A program made the translations under genes and the position numbers. Shown one piece after another: positions 21,331 to 35,902 of a DNA stretch of 64,000 nt. Origin of the DNA: Acanthosoma haemorrhoidale (taxonomy: Eukaryota > Arthropoda > Insecta > Hemiptera > Acanthosomatidae). Within the stretch, counting starts at the first letter, position 1; every line of letters begins with the position of its first letter. The stretch lies in the NCBI GenBank assembly GCA_930367205.1, contig OV884009.1, positions 31,939,841 through 32,003,840 on the forward strand, read 5' to 3'. The notes beneath the pieces are model-generated. The model was not told where the DNA came from and searched no databases. It saw only the letters and a program-made list of their open reading frames with translations.

Positions 21331-23319
21331 GGAACAAACCTTATGCGAGTTGATTTCCTGATTATACCCCTGACTGGTGATGACAATTTATTTCTGAAAG
21401 AACTTGACTGTAGAGAATATTCACTTGATTCAACCCTTGAAATATTCCGACAGTTAGGAAAAACCTAAAACCAGCAGAACAATAAAACCAAAACAATTAT
21501 TGGACTTAATTTACTAGAAGCATTGCCATGCTTTTTTAACTTTTCAACAATCTAAGCCTATTTAATAAGATCCGACAAATGTTTGTCTTATTTTACATAA
21601 CAAAAAACAAACCAATTGAATGATGTATGCACCTTATTGAACACTCAGACTGAAGACGGAAAACGATGTTCAAAAATTAGAGTTTTTAATATTTTTCTTT
21701 CTCGGCTCCTACGCGCGTTCATTGGTTCTCAAGGACACGAGTCAAATATTTTTCGACCTAGAATCACCGCAAAACATTTCATTGAACTGGGTAACCCCAG
21801 GACCATAACCTACCCTTTTTAGTATTAAGACTTGATACTATGTTAATATTAGATTATTACAATATAATTAATTATGTTATTTTAGAGCATTAGCACTTTA
21901 TTAACTGCTATTTCTTCTTCCGTCGTTCCGGCAAGATGGGTTCTAACCGCCTGCTTTAATCCATCTTATATCCTGGCTTGTACCCGAGAGGTTTTATAAA
22001 TCAAATATAACCCCAAGAATTATTGATACTGCACGTAGCTCACTTTTGCAAGCCTTTGTCGGCCACCGACTCGGTCACAAAGAGACAAGGAAACAACTTT
22101 TCCTAACTATACTAGCCAACTCTCAAAGCTAAGATATTTACAAAACATAAAACTCAGAGCTACTGTAAACTTCTATATATCTTAATCTCTACGTTATTAT
22201 AAATAATGTATGTGTGTAAAGCCCCACGTTTCGGATCAATCTCAGAGTGAACATGTGCCTTGCTATGTTGCCTCACAACAGTTAAATACCCATAGATTAA
22301 TTACATATAACAATACAATAGTTTTATTTAATTATATATAGTCACTTATTTTTACCTTATTCTTGTTACAATTACATGATAAATCATTGATGTTTTGTTC
22401 TGTTCAAGATGTTTGCGAACGCTAGAGTGTCAGGTTTTCCTGCCTTTATTATTATTTCAATTATTTGCCTAACTACTAATTACTTTGCCTGATAATATTA
22501 TGTCAGCCTTGTTTCAACTTCTTCACCAAAAAAAACAAAACTTTTTTCCTGTTTTTATTTGCTTATGATTCATCAACTTCTGGTTGCTATAGTCATAAAA
22601 CAGGCTATCTACATTTAGGGCTACTGTTGAATATACTTTTATAATTTGAGATTGATTCCGTCAGTTTTACGAAAAGTAAAAGTAACCTTCATTTATGTTT
22701 TAATATTGTGTGGTTTATTACTTTACCGAACTAATGGAAATATGTATTCTAAGTGTGAAAACCAGTTTTTACTGTGTTACTTTTCAACACTTGTAATACT
22801 GCTAATTGCATTTTGCTTGAAAAAATATATGCAAAAATGTATTGCCTCCTTTTTTTGTAAACTCTTATGTGATATGGGTTTATAAAATATTTTTGCTTAA
22901 ATTATATAAAAATAATACTTATAATAATATTGTAATCAACATAATCAATGATTATAATAAATGTGTGCTGTCCCGGTGGCCCAACCATACTTCAACATTT
23001 TTATGCTTAGTCAGTAAAAAAATAAAGCAGGTGCGCCGTAAATTTGGTATAGGCAATGGCCAAATAAAGGTAGGTCTCCTGGTGGTGAAATCGAAATCTG
23101 GAGGTACTTTCCATAAAAAAAAATCACTAACAAATGATTTAAATTTTAACAATGCGATTAAATACTTTTCTAATAAAAAAACAATACAAATAAATATATA
23201 GACACACTTTCATTTAATCATAACGTGTACAATCTGCTTGAACAAAAGAAATAATCAATTTATTTATGCTCCGTAACTGTTAATAGCCACTGTTGATTTT
23301 GATTGACTTGAAATGGGTA

Positions 23320-23367
23320 GCTAATCAGGGAGTGCCCCACGAGGCAAAATCTCTACGTATGCCACTG
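23320..23367 (-). mobile_element. Solo hAT-like terminus
   Basis: Reverse-complemented, it begins CAGTGGCATACGTAGAGATT and continues TTGCCTCGTGGGGCACTCC. The CAGTGGC(A/G)TA start resembles the hAT terminus of the MITE at 16,091-16,350. No matching opposite end was seen nearby. Confidence 0.45.
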
Positions 23368-24964
23368 TGTAATATATGCTGATTTTAACAAACATTTGAG
23401 AATTATGGTCACGTTCTGTGATATGATATGAACTTATTTGTCCAACAAATATATATTGTTTATAATATACATTATCATTCCAAATAACGATAATTTTAAC
23501 TTTGTCGTACAAAAGATCCCTAAGACGTTTGATTGTTTGTCTCAGATAATGGGAGGTATAAACCAGTGGGCCTGGTGACGTGAAAATGAAAAACAAGTCT
23601 GTGAAGAATGCACATATGGAAAAAGAAGGCTGCAATTTAAAAATGAACTTTTACATAGGAACTGTTTGTTTTCGCTCAATACATGGTCTAGGTATTGTAA
23701 CCCAATGCAGCCTGTACACTAGGCATTTTCCCTGCCTATTACTATCCTGTCATTGAGGTAAGTTAGGTATGCTTTTTAGGTACATAATATGATAGGTTAT
23801 TTTTATAGATCCACTTTGTAATTTAAAATTACTACTACTAAGATATTTTGATTATTTTTGTTTGGGCAGTGGCTATGTAATAAAAAACAGTAGATCATAA
23901 ACATTTAACTTTATTGTTGCACTTGGTACCTAGTGGGAAGGAGTGTGGTATACAACTGACCAAGGAGGGGACAACTTATAACACCACTCACAAATAGCAA
24001 ATGCCAATTGTTTAAAATTACTAAGTTTACATATTAATAATTGAGATAAGGCCCAAATATAATTTATAAACCAAACAAATTTTTTTTAAATTTATTGCAT
24101 TACATATCCACAACAACTATCTTTAATTCATTATTAAGTTAATTATTATTGTATGAATGGATATTTGTTTAATTTTTACAATTAAATTAAAATTGCCATG
24201 TGTCTATAATATTGAGTTGTACTCTAGTGTATTTGTTCTCAACGGGGGGATTTGATTTCCCAGAGATCCAGAAAGAGGGACGATGGACCAAGCTATTAGT
24301 CAGGAGGCTTTCTCCTCCTTTTGACTATAGTTATACTAAATATATTTTACTTTTTCCAGAAATCATTCTTTCGTTCCTATCAACATTCGATCAATTCTTT
24401 TCCAACATTTGAGTATTACTATTGTGAATAAGCTTTTTTGTGTGATATGTTTGATAACAAATTTTACTGTATCAGTAAATTTAACTTTCATCTCAGGGTT
24501 CATTTTTTTCGTGTTATCTATCACTCGTGAAAATCAAAATGTACTAAAGTAACAATTATTTCAAAATGAGGTTGGTAAAGGTGTGCGATAGCTGAACAGA
24601 GCACCTGAAACTGGGCTATAAGCCAAAAAATGGTTGAGAACTTATGTTCTAGAGCATAACATTAATTAATAAAAAATAGTGTCTGAAAATGTTAGCATGC
24701 AGTCAGTGTATATGTTAGTAAATATATTACTATTTATTTTTTGAATGATGAATTACCCTTCTTTTTTTTTTAACTGTTGCCTGCATTTGTTTGTTGCCCT
24801 GAAGTTCCCAAATAGTGAAATATTATAAGACATTTGTTTATACAAATAAAGTTATTAATTGGTGACAAAAACTGACCCAACTAAGTAGAAATTACCAATA
24901 TCCTAGAATATATTTATATATTCTTTTATTCTAGACATGTAGATGTTTCGTATTTTTTTTTCAG

Positions 24965-25033
24965 GTATACAAGCTCACTAAACCATTTGAGCAGGCCCTA
25001 GGGGATTTACCACTGCTCCATTATATCTATTAA
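24965..25033 (+). CDS. Proposed last coding exon of the secreted-protein gene
   Basis: A strong polypyrimidine tract (atttttttttcag) is followed at once by an open phase-0 reading frame of 22 codons, VYKLTKPFEQ ... LLHYIY, with a TAA stop at 25,031-25,033. Phase 0 matches the open donor at 18,333. No other good continuation was noticed between the two. If joined, the protein is 279 residues and ends in a tyrosine- and proline-bearing tail like the residues just before the intron. AT-rich sequence with AATAAA-type signals lies downstream (for example near 25,655). Splicing over 6.6 kb is inferred, not shown. Confidence 0.55.
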   Translation, partial: VYKLTKPFEQALGDLPLLHYIY

Positions 25034-28000
25034 AATATACATTTTATATTAAGATAAACGTTCTGATATTAAGTAAAATAATTATTATATCAACTTCTTT
25101 CAGATATTTTAAGTATTTTGTACTCCTTTATTTATAGTGTCAAAAGAGGATGAAAAAAAAAAATGATTTTGGCAACTTCATAGTTGATATAAGTATTTAG
25201 GTGTTTGTGTCAATTAGAAAAGATGTGAAAGTATGATAAGAAAATATAAAATCACTAAACATATTAGATAAATAATTATTAATACTTGTGGTAATCACTA
25301 TATTGTTGTTGTTTTTCATGTAGCTTGGTGTGAAAACAGGCCTTGAAAATATTTTAAATTTGTATTCTTAATGTTTTTTATACACCCAAAATGATATTAA
25401 AGAAATTGTTATTAAATTACTCAGACAATACTCAATGAAGTTTTTTAGCTTAATTGGTGGTTTTCATTGCAATCTTCTTTTGAGCTTAATCAATTTCTTG
25501 TGTGAGTTTTTAGATAATTAAACTACTACCTAATTTAATTTATTTGTTTGTTCTATTGTACAGTAAAGCATATTAATTTATTGCAAAGAAATATTGATTA
25601 AATTATAATACTAATGTTACTTATAAATGTTTTAAAATCATATGCATTTTTTGTTAATAAACTGCTTACAGCAAAGAGGTATTTCAAATATTTAAAAATA
25701 GATATAATTTTGTATCTGAATTATTTATAATAAAAACAAAGTATTACATTAAACTCAAAATAAATTATTATATCAGTATTGGACAAGTTTGGGGATTCAT
25801 CTACACATGAGCTGAAAATTTACAATTTATATCCTTTCATCATTTATGAGTCTGAAGTATGCATAGACTTACATTTACTGTACTTGTTTCATTAAGATGG
25901 AAGTACTTTCTACAGAATTTGTGACATATATTTTGTTAAAGTGATACTACCATAATGCAAGTAATTTTACCATAATTAGAAATATTTAGTCCTCTTCTCA
26001 TTTGATGAGTAATTCACAAATCTTGCCATAATTTGAATATTCAAGAAATATTTGAATATTCCTCAAACTATCTGCAAATACATTAATTCTAGAGTTGGTC
26101 AGAGATAATTTACACATATTGAACAAAATAGTACTCAGAAGAATTGTCTTTCATAAAAATTGTTATTATGGTAGTTAATCTATAAGAAACCTATTGAGAG
26201 ATGCTATTTTAAAATACTTTCACTAACTATTAGAGACCTAGCATAGATTTAAAGATTTTACTGACTATTAGCCAAATGACATAGTACACACCATAGACAA
26301 ATACATTCATTTTTTGAGTTAGCCCAATATTGTCATAACCTGATAATATCACGAAAAAAAGGGACAATAATGGTACTATGCATAGCAGATACACCTAATT
26401 TTGATGTCAATAGCTATTCAAATTAGAGAAAGAATTATTATTGAGAACATATACTTGAACATGATTTAACAAATGGTTATTGATTCACAATAATTGATGC
26501 ATGTTTAAAATGGTAATACACTTTAATTGCATCCTGTGGATATGTAGTTTAGTACTCTTCTTATTAGTTCTGTAAGTACAAATCTGGCAATAATTAAAGA
26601 GATATTTGAAACAGAGTATGTTAGGCTCATTTTTGTTTTAATAAATGATTGACAAACATTTTATTATTTAGCGTTTTCAAGCACTAATGAGTACTGATGA
26701 CATAATGAGTACAATAAAGCTAAAATTACTACATTTAAATGTAAATAAGCTGAAAACTGTAACAATTGATAGTATGAAATAGGCACAATACTTTTGTATT
26801 AGTAGTTTGCTATAGAACAATGGGAATTTCATTTATTTCAAAGATTTTGTCCATCTCATTTCTCTAGTACCTCTTCATTTCTTTTTTTTATGACAGCCAA
26901 TTATCATATTGAGCCTCCAAGGATTAAACAAGCCTTGAAATAAGCAGATGAATTTTCTGTTAATTTTGCAGTATTGGGTATATGAAAAGGGAGCTGTTGT
27001 ATACTAATAAATAAAAATTATGGAAAGTAGGGTAATAAATATTGAAAATAACTCAATTATAAAATTTGGATATTTAACATCTTAAGGATTGATCACAACT
27101 GATATTTTTTAAATATGATAATCTGTTTGATATTATAGTACCATCCTTTTTTTTAAATACTAAATACTAATTGAATTTGATATAATAGGAATTATGAAAT
27201 TTTGGAAAAAAAAATTATTTTTTTTTCGATATAGAACAAAATAAATCATAATTGTTTAGGATAATAATGTGTTCATATGAAGCAACTACTGAATAAATAA
27301 GTATGAAATCATAAATATAACTTTAGAAATAAAACTCAAATACTATCAATATTTTTTAATAGATTTAAACCAAAAACTATAACATGGTGCAATAGGAAGT
27401 AAAAGAAATGCAGACAAAATAAATTAAAAGGTGTAAATATAGTCATTTTTCAGTAAGGGCTTAAGGTAATTCGTACTTGACCCCCTTCTTGTCCATTTAC
27501 TGTATTTGGAACTACTTTAAATGTAAGTACTAAAATGTGAAAGTTTCTTCTTACATATTTATTGTAAAGCATACATTATTATTAGATTTCATACATAATT
27601 TGATACTAATGTTTCATTTGAATGAAATGACAATAAAATTTATGACAATAATAATATTAAGATTATTATAACTTTATTCTTGATGATGTAGGTTCAGAAT
27701 GAACCGATAATAGCTGTAATGAGTCAGATACCTGAATACTTGTAGATGTAATGACTATAATTTATGTACTTGGTATTATTTGTTGATTGTGAACCATATC
27801 ACTCTATATAAAGAACCATATCTGTTTTCTTTCTTACATATATCTTTTGTCGACATATCTTAACTATATTATCATTATTATAAAAGTAAACTTAATCATG
27901 ATAACCTAGATTAGTGTGATGGTATAATTGATGTGATTTTGCTGAGGTTTACTATTAAGAATTGCTTGTTACCTATTGCTGTTATAACCTGAAATAAGGC

Positions 28001-31000
28001 AATGAAAATGTTAATAATGACAATAAGAAATGCCTAATGCTCATGATTTGTAAATTATATATAATTTGTTATTTGTATTTTTCATGTTTTAAAAATATTA
28101 TATTTCTGGGTTTTATTTCTGAGCATATGGGTATGTAATTGAATCGCCAAAACATTCCTACTTTCTATAAAACGTATAGGTGTGAGAAATTCAAAACATT
28201 ACTAATTTAACTGTTTAGGAAAAAATATCTATTTTACTAAAAAGTGTGCATTAAATGATCATCTTCTTCCAAATAGATTATTTCTTAAGCAAAATATTTT
28301 GTAATAAATTTTCTAATATTTTTGGTAAATTTAAAATTTTAAGAAAAATATATTAGCAAAGTAAATTTACTTGTTTAATTTTTTTTTTATATATGGTTCA
28401 ATTCAACTGTATGTAAACACTAAAATTGAAGAATGTTAATTTTTAGGTAAAATATTTGTTGAAATTTCATGTTAAAGTATATTATTTGAATTTAAACAGT
28501 TACCTTGATTGTCTTAAATTATTAATGCATGTACAATTATTTTGCTATTTAAATATAATTATAATTTAAATAGATTCTACATAATTAGCAAATATATTTG
28601 AAGTTGTTATTTATATTGTTTTCTTTCCTTATCTTTGAATTATTTTTCTTGCCCCTAATTCTAAGAAGATTAAATAAAAAAGCTTCCAATGTTGTGTAAT
28701 ATCTAAGAGTATGTCGTGTATATTTAAGAATAATAAGAATAATCCAATTAATGTCAATTTATTCTTTTCTGTTCATTTGGTTGGACAAGAGATGCTAGTT
28801 TCAAATTTCTGTAGACCATCAATTGGGACTGCCTATTACCCTGTGATTCTACATTAAACAAACATTAATGCTTTTAATTACAGAACTTTTAATATATACA
28901 ACTTATCATCTTTGAACATGATAGTTTCTTATAATTATGTTTATTTTGTTCAGTAAAAACAATAATTTCAATAATATAAAACATTAGCTCTCATCATTGG
29001 ATTTGTTTAATGAGATGTATGTTTATTTTTACTTCATTTGCATTTAAATTTAGACATAGATGATAAAATATTTCGTAGACCACAGAAAAATTTACCATTT
29101 TTTTTCTATTAGAATGATGTACTGAACAAAACTGAACAAGTAGGCAGTGGCTTTTCAACAATCTATACTAATAAACAATAACTCTATGGTTTTTAGCATT
29201 TTGATAAAAACGTTCAGATGATTTGTCCTTAGCTTAATTGAATTGTCTTAGTTTTAAAGAATAATTGGGATATGGCTGTGTTATAAGAGGATGACAATAA
29301 TCATGGACTTCGATGAAACATTATTTAGTTCTGTACTACAGAAACCTTTCATATAATGTAAAAATATTTCTTTAGCGATTCTTTAACTAATATTGTTACT
29401 ATTTCCTATATTTTATTTATGAAAACTCTTGCAAATTTAAAAAACAAATTATAATTTTGATAATTTTATTCTTCTTGATGAGCAATGTGCTTCTAGAAGA
29501 AACAATCATACATTATAATTTGCAATTTTATTGTAATTAACAATTAGTTAGACCTATAACCATTTCTTTAGTAGATTCATTTGTTATAAATGATTTCAAT
29601 CTGTATTAGTTTAGAGGAAAAATATATTACAATCAGTTTTGTAATCAACATTGTGTCATTGTCCATATGATGTGAAGAAATGTAATTAGAGAATATATAT
29701 TTTAATTAGTATAGATTTAAACGTGGTCTTAATAATAGTCTGTACATTTCAGAATACAATCTCTAGTCACTATGTTATTGTAAAAATAACATATAAGAAT
29801 TGTGTGTTGGTTATAGAAATATTGACCCGATGTATTTTGTGATATATTGGATATTAACATATTAATTTAACATTCATTTAAAATACAAGTGTCCCAGTTG
29901 GCTAAATTATTACAAAGTACCTTTTTTCAACTATACATATCTATGTTTTTTCAATTCTCAAGCTTTTGTTTTGGTTCTATGCAGTGGGCATACACATGGA
30001 TTATATGCATAGCATTTCCAGGTTTTCAAACTTTACTAAATTGATTCAAAATATGCAAAACTTTTTACAAATTTATTTAGTAAAATATTAAGGCTGAGAG
30101 GTAACAGTCTAACTTTCCTGACATCAACCACACTTGCTACCGACTATGGCAACAACCTTGGTTGATCTTACCTTTTTATGAGGTGTTTTTAAACAAAAAT
30201 GATGAAAACTTTTGGAATGCTTATTTTCTTGTTCATTTCACAATGTTAACCTTTTGGCTTCTGTGTCTTGGGAGGTTTATTTTGGTGCTGGTGCTGTGAG
30301 ACCAGTTTGATTATTGATACCACTCTGCTGAGCACTTTAACACTTCCCATCCTCAATTTTGCATTGGTCCATTCTTTGGACCTACACAGATTCAGTTAAG
30401 TAAGAATATGATAAATTTATAACATACATTTATATACATGCTTTTTTAATACATAATTAATAATAATAATAGGTATTTAATCAATTAAATTTTTAAAAGC
30501 CTTTGGGGTACAATATATTTTAAAACACCTAGCCTTTCTAACCATTTGAAAAATAAACAAACAAAATTTATTGTTCAAACCAATAACAGGAGATTAAGAA
30601 TTAAAAAAAAAAATATGGGGCTGATTAAGGTAATGTTAGAATAAAGGAATGAAAAAGTGAAGTTGCACATATTCTAATGGTGCCAAAGTAAACCGTAAGA
30701 TAAACTTTAATGAATGAAATCTGAGGCCTTATAAAATAGGTGAGAGCACTGGGGCTAGATGAGCACCTTATTATTGTAGGAATCAGCTAACGCAACACAA
30801 TCCGCTTGCCCTACTAAAGTAGGGATGAGCAGTCAAAGGTTTAAGTTGTTAGGTAATTAAAATTAACTACAGTCAAATGTGAATAATAGTCATGGGTTGC
30901 TATAATATCCTGATATTTTCATATTCTATAATTTCTTACTTACCTACTTGGTAGCCTATAGACTGAGAATATATCCTCACCTCAACAATTTTTGTCTGGC

Positions 31001-32189
31001 TTGAATATTTTATCAACTAAGAATCTATCTAACTAAAAATAGTTATGATTGATCATTTATAATATTTATTGTTAAGTATTACAATATCATATCCAATTAT
31101 AATTATATCGTATGCAGTTAATCTGTTTAAAAAAAAATAAAGCTTAGGATGTTTGGGCATCTGTGAAACATACACCTAGGGAATTTCGATTATTATCCTA
31201 CCTTTCATGAGCCTTGATAATATTAACTCACAAAAACATACAGTGAGAACCCCCCTCTCAAAAAAAATTAATTTTAATAATACTTTGCACTGCTAAATAA
31301 ATTATTAGTTATTAAAATTTATCGTAAGGTCCTATCTAGCTGCTGCTAATTTTATTTGATATGAAATATAATGCACTTTAATTACTTTTACTTATACTTG
31401 AAGCAACATAATAAAGCTAGCAAATATTATACTTTAAAAAGATTTGAAAGTAATCCGAGAATTTAATAACAATGTAAAACTTGGTTTAAAATTTGGCGGT
31501 ACTAGTATTATTGCAGTAACTCATCCAAGTACTGAACATTCTCAACAACCTCGCTCAACTTGGCTTATCCACTGGCTCACTATTTAGCTTAGTTTGCTAG
31601 CACTTCCATTTATTACATTAGATGTGCTTATTAGTTTGGTATACAATTTATCATCAGCAGAAAGTGAAAATACTGAAGTTATTATTTATTTGTGTTATTT
31701 TTTACTCAATCCTATTTTTCTTATATTGATATATTAAGGATTTAATTACTTTTGGAAAACGATTAAATTATTTTGTGAATTCCTATGATACTGTAAAATG
31801 ATAAAGTTTATTTGGAAATGGTTAAAAATATAACTGGCATACTTAAAATATAAATGAAAATATTTTTTTAATGTAATATACTGTACAATAGTAACCCTAT
31901 GAATTATGTTGGTTAACTTGACGTTACCAAGCCATAACTCTTACAATAAATTTTGTTGATGGATATTTTTCATCATGAATAGGTTTTTACATAATTTTTT
32001 TTTGTCTAGTATTATACTATTACTATTAGATAATTAATTAGGTTAATAATTTGCAAAATTTTATTTTTTTTTTTAAATTATAGTTTCCAAGTATGACTCC
32101 ATTCCAAAAGGCAGTGCATTTCTGGTATTAATGTATCCACCTCAAAGAAAAAAGGAGGGACCCAAATAAAAATATCCTATGAATTATAA
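25034..32189. other. Very AT-rich gene-free stretch
   Basis: No frame longer than 60 codons in 7 kb, no repeats of note, no RNA gene recognised. Its first part probably holds the 3' untranslated region of the secreted-protein gene. Confidence 0.6.
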
Positions 32190-33310
32190 TTATAATTTCT
32201 TATGGCCCGCTGGAAGTATTGATCACTTTACACTCCTTCCCAGCTGGAGTAAGTGGAATGACATCAGGGACGGTCCCTACGACCCTACCTAACTTTCAAA
32301 ACCGACAGATAACATCAGTCAAGCATTCATCAGGCAGATGAGCCTTATATGGAAGATGAACAGATGAATTTAGAAGCATGAGTTGGGATTGAGAAACAGA
32401 GGGAGGTAATTCCTAAGGTGGTGCAGAAAAGTTGGATGCTAAATGCAGAAAAGATGATTGGGACACTGCAACAAAATCAGAAGCCGGATGATAATTAGAT
32501 CATGAAGAGATTTCAGCAGCACTGACATCCAGCTGACAAACAGAGGTTACCATTGATTGGGTTGATGAGCAGGGAGTGAATGAACTGGCAGCCCGACGAT
32601 CCATTGTAGTCAAGGATTTGAAACCCGGACACTGCCGAAAGGAATGCTCTGCTTTGCAGAATGTACAAACAAGTGGATGAGTAGTAACAGACAATTTTGT
32701 GGGGTTAGCTACAGCATAAGCAGGTATATGAGAACATGACGAGTCTTGAAGGAGCGATGGCTTTGGTGAGTGAGGTGCAATCTTTGGTCCGGTTGCCGAG
32801 CCTGTGAGCACACAAGGGTAGACGATGGGTTTCAAGCAGAAAGGATAATGCAGTGCTCCCCAGAATCCGTATTTACTGAGTAGTGAAGTTGAGTATCTGG
32901 TTAACTTGGGAAACTCATCAGATGGTTTTCAAACCAATGTCGAGATTCAGGATCCAAGTTTTGGAGTGTTAATGCAAATATCAGGAAATTGGTCAAGTCA
33001 CCAATATTCAACGCTTTAAGAGCCTGAATATTAATCTGATGTGTGATGATGGAGCCTTTTAGACGAGTCAGAGAAGGATTAGAAGACATTGAAAAATCGA
33101 GTATCTAATTTAGATACATATGAGCTAGTTGGTGAATGTTTTGTAATCGGTTTGCAAGGTGTTGTACGTGAGATGATAATATTTAGAGGTCAATACAAAG
33201 CTTCCAATCATTGCAACAGGTTCACCAGTGACCGATGATAGAAGAAAATGAAATTTTGGGACATCTGACAATGATGAATTGATGTACACCAGAGCATCAC
33301 ATAGACTAAT
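32190..33310 (-). pseudogene. BEL/Pao LTR retrotransposon gag relic
   Basis: Reading on the minus strand from 33,310: SLCDALVYINSSLSDVPKFH, FLLSSVTGEPVAMIGSFVLT and SKYYHLTYNTLQTDYKTF match the BEL/Pao gag region (DUF1759-type KFHYLxSxLxGEA). After a frame change comes SIITHQINIQALKALNIGDL, then LDPESRHWFENHL. Then, in another frame, CTFCKAEHSFRQCPGFKSLT, a CX2CX3HX4C zinc knuckle as in Pao gag. Sequence below 32,500 may be the start of the protease region (LLNSSVHLPYK). Several frameshifts and stops are present, and no LTR or reverse transcriptase was found in the window. It is an old, dead, partial copy. Confidence 0.75.
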
Positions 33311-35862
33311 TAACTCCGGTCATTGCTTGATTTGCCCATTAAATGCGGGCAATTTTATGTTTGGTTAGGGAACGTAACAGTAGACAGCACTTGGTTAACA
33401 GAAGATTGAGGCTTAGTAACAACCAGTATGCGAAAGCAAATTTCGATCCCAAGACTGGCATAAAAAAAGTTGGGATATGTAGAAGCTGGGGTTTCCTGAT
33501 AATCCGAAGGGAGTTACTTATTGATTTTGTTATTAAATTATTCACTGTCTCGAATTGGGCTGTGATATTTTATATATAATTTTTTTTTTTTTACGTCACT
33601 GCTTCCCTTCTAGTTGACGACTTAACAAACAGGAAAGAAATGTTTATAGCTCCAAAATTATTCACAACCACTTGTTTTTAAAATTAAAATATTACTAACT
33701 GAAATTTGGAGTGAAAATGGCTTAATCATTAATTAATATAGTATTTCAAATTTCTCTCACAAGTAGCATGGTGTTTCTACAATTTAAAAAAAAATCAAAG
33801 AATGATTCTTCATTTCATAGTCAAGCCAATATATCTCTAAAGATCAAGTGTTATTTTTAGATTTTTTCTTTTTTGAACGACTTATAAAATACATATATGA
33901 TGCGTGTATCTATCAAGATATAGCATTACCATTTTTAAAGGCTTTATGAGTATCTTTATTTTTCACCCACTCATTTGGACAATCCCTTGGGTGTTCAGCT
34001 CCCTGACACCAATCTAGGTCCTACTGACACCATACATACCCACTCCTTATTTTGTATAAAAAATCTCTATTACAAAATATTTTATAAAACAATATTCCTT
34101 TGAAATTTGTATGATTTCCTTGTTTGAATTGCTATTATTGAACCGTATATTAAAATTAAATTTTCAAAGAATTCTTTTAGATAAGTGAGTACAATTAAAA
34201 TGAAGGAAAACATTGATATTCCAAACAAATTAGTTTAGTACGGAAATTTTGATACTTATCGCTAAATAATTCTTTTAAAAATTTGTCTAAGATTCAATGT
34301 TTTCTAATTATTATTATTATTATTATTATTTACTACAATTTAGAGAAACCTCATGTTCATTAAGTGTCTAAAGTAATAAGCTAATTCAAAACAAATGATT
34401 ACAAAGTACAAATGGTTACAAAGGTGATGACGTCCTGGTTGATTTACCACTCATTATGACCAAACTGTTTTGAATGATTGCTGTACCAATTTAAAAGAGT
34501 AATAATGAGCAAGAATAAGTCCTAATTTATATTTTATAGTTGGTGTTATAAATCTAATTATACCTATATTAAATTAAAATCTGCTTTGCAGCAACTTATG
34601 AACAGATATAGCTGACCAAGGTCCTTTGCCCTAAAAGGGTCCAGGAATTGAACCCTTTTATTTGCTGCTCCATACCTAAATACATATTAAGATAAATTAA
34701 AAATGTAAAATTATCGTAAACCAATAGTACAATCAAAAACTGATTGCTGGCATGTATAAAATAATAATCATCCATTTCATTAAAAACCAAATGATGATGG
34801 TTATAAAAAGAAACAGGAATCACATAGCAAATTAAACAATGGAATTCCAGAATGTACAGCTGGTATTTTGACTTAATTAGATTTCTCCACAGCTTTGTGG
34901 TAATAGAGCATGAACTAAGACGTGTGGGAACAATAAATTGCTCATGTATTATGGATAAATAAATGTCTTGGAGGAATTGTCGTTACAGTGAGTAATTAAA
35001 AGTGTTAATTACAGTATTGTGTATAATGATATAAAATTTGAATGGATTTAAGCAATAAGACAAATTTTTTTATTAATTTTTCCATCATGTTTATTGAATA
35101 AATTAATAAACCTGACCCAAAAACATTGAACTTGTAACTAGCTGGAAGATATATTTTAATTCTTTGTTACATATAAATAATAAATCTTTCGTTTTTTTAA
35201 TTTAAAGGACTGCTGATAATAATATTTGTTTTTGGCTTGTTAAATGAAAACAGTCTAAATCACATTCATGTTCATAATAATTCTCTCCTACAATACCACT
35301 TAAACTCCATTACACTTATATAATCTGTTACTTCATCTACTATTCTTCTTGTTTTGATTTCCATAATTTAGAGTGGACATGGGGTACAGATCCCCTTCCA
35401 ACATTTTCCAGTGGGACAAGAAACATTTCATATTAAAGTGTTTTTAAAAATCTTTCATATCCTAAATTCTCAAAATTAAAGGTCAATTAAGTTTTGATAT
35501 TACTTCAAATTAATTAAAATGAAACCTATTAAAAACAGTCATAGCTATCTTTCATAATGTGCACCATTTCCTTGACGTAGTCCTATGTATCCAAGGGATA
35601 TTAAATGACTAATGTTAGTATCCTTGAATAAAAATATTACACCACTAATATAAATTCATTTCCTTTATTTTTCGCTACAGAATCAGAATGTTAAAAAATG
35701 AAACATTATTTATTTATCTATTTACATTATTTATCTTCTACAATAATAACGATCACTTCATTCTCAAAATAATTGCTAGCCATCTGAGACATCCCAGGAG
35801 ATTGGGAGAGAGAGGTTGGGTCATCACTGTGTCAGATAGGTGCCTCTTTGCTAGTGAGTAAC

Positions 35863-35902
35863 TTTTTTTTTCCCTTCCTGAGGTAAAACCCTCAAATGGG
35901 GC
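35863..35902 (-). mobile_element. 40-bp poly(A)-tailed retroinsertion with 14-bp target-site duplication
   Basis: tgctagtgagtaac occurs at 35,849-35,862 and again at 35,903-35,916. The 40 bases between start with nine T on the plus strand (a poly(A) tail on the minus strand), then cccttcctgaggtaaaaccc and so on. This is the structure of a severely 5'-truncated retrotransposed copy. Confidence 0.75.

Larger units (their letters stand above)
18334..24964 (+). other. Probable 6.6-kb intron of the secreted-protein gene
   Basis: It starts gtaagt and ends ttttcag. Content is AT-rich and non-coding. It holds a 26-bp tandem repeat at 21,265-21,330, a lone hAT-type terminus near 23,320-23,367, and a GC-richer block at about 19,260-19,640 that looks like old retroelement sequence but gives no clear protein match. 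Reading frames inside are short and show no recognisable domain. Confidence 0.45.

Noticed and set aside
34615..34665. B-box-like ggttcaattcc on the minus strand, suggesting a tRNA or SINE
   Set aside because: No A box at the right distance and the arms do not fold into a tRNA.
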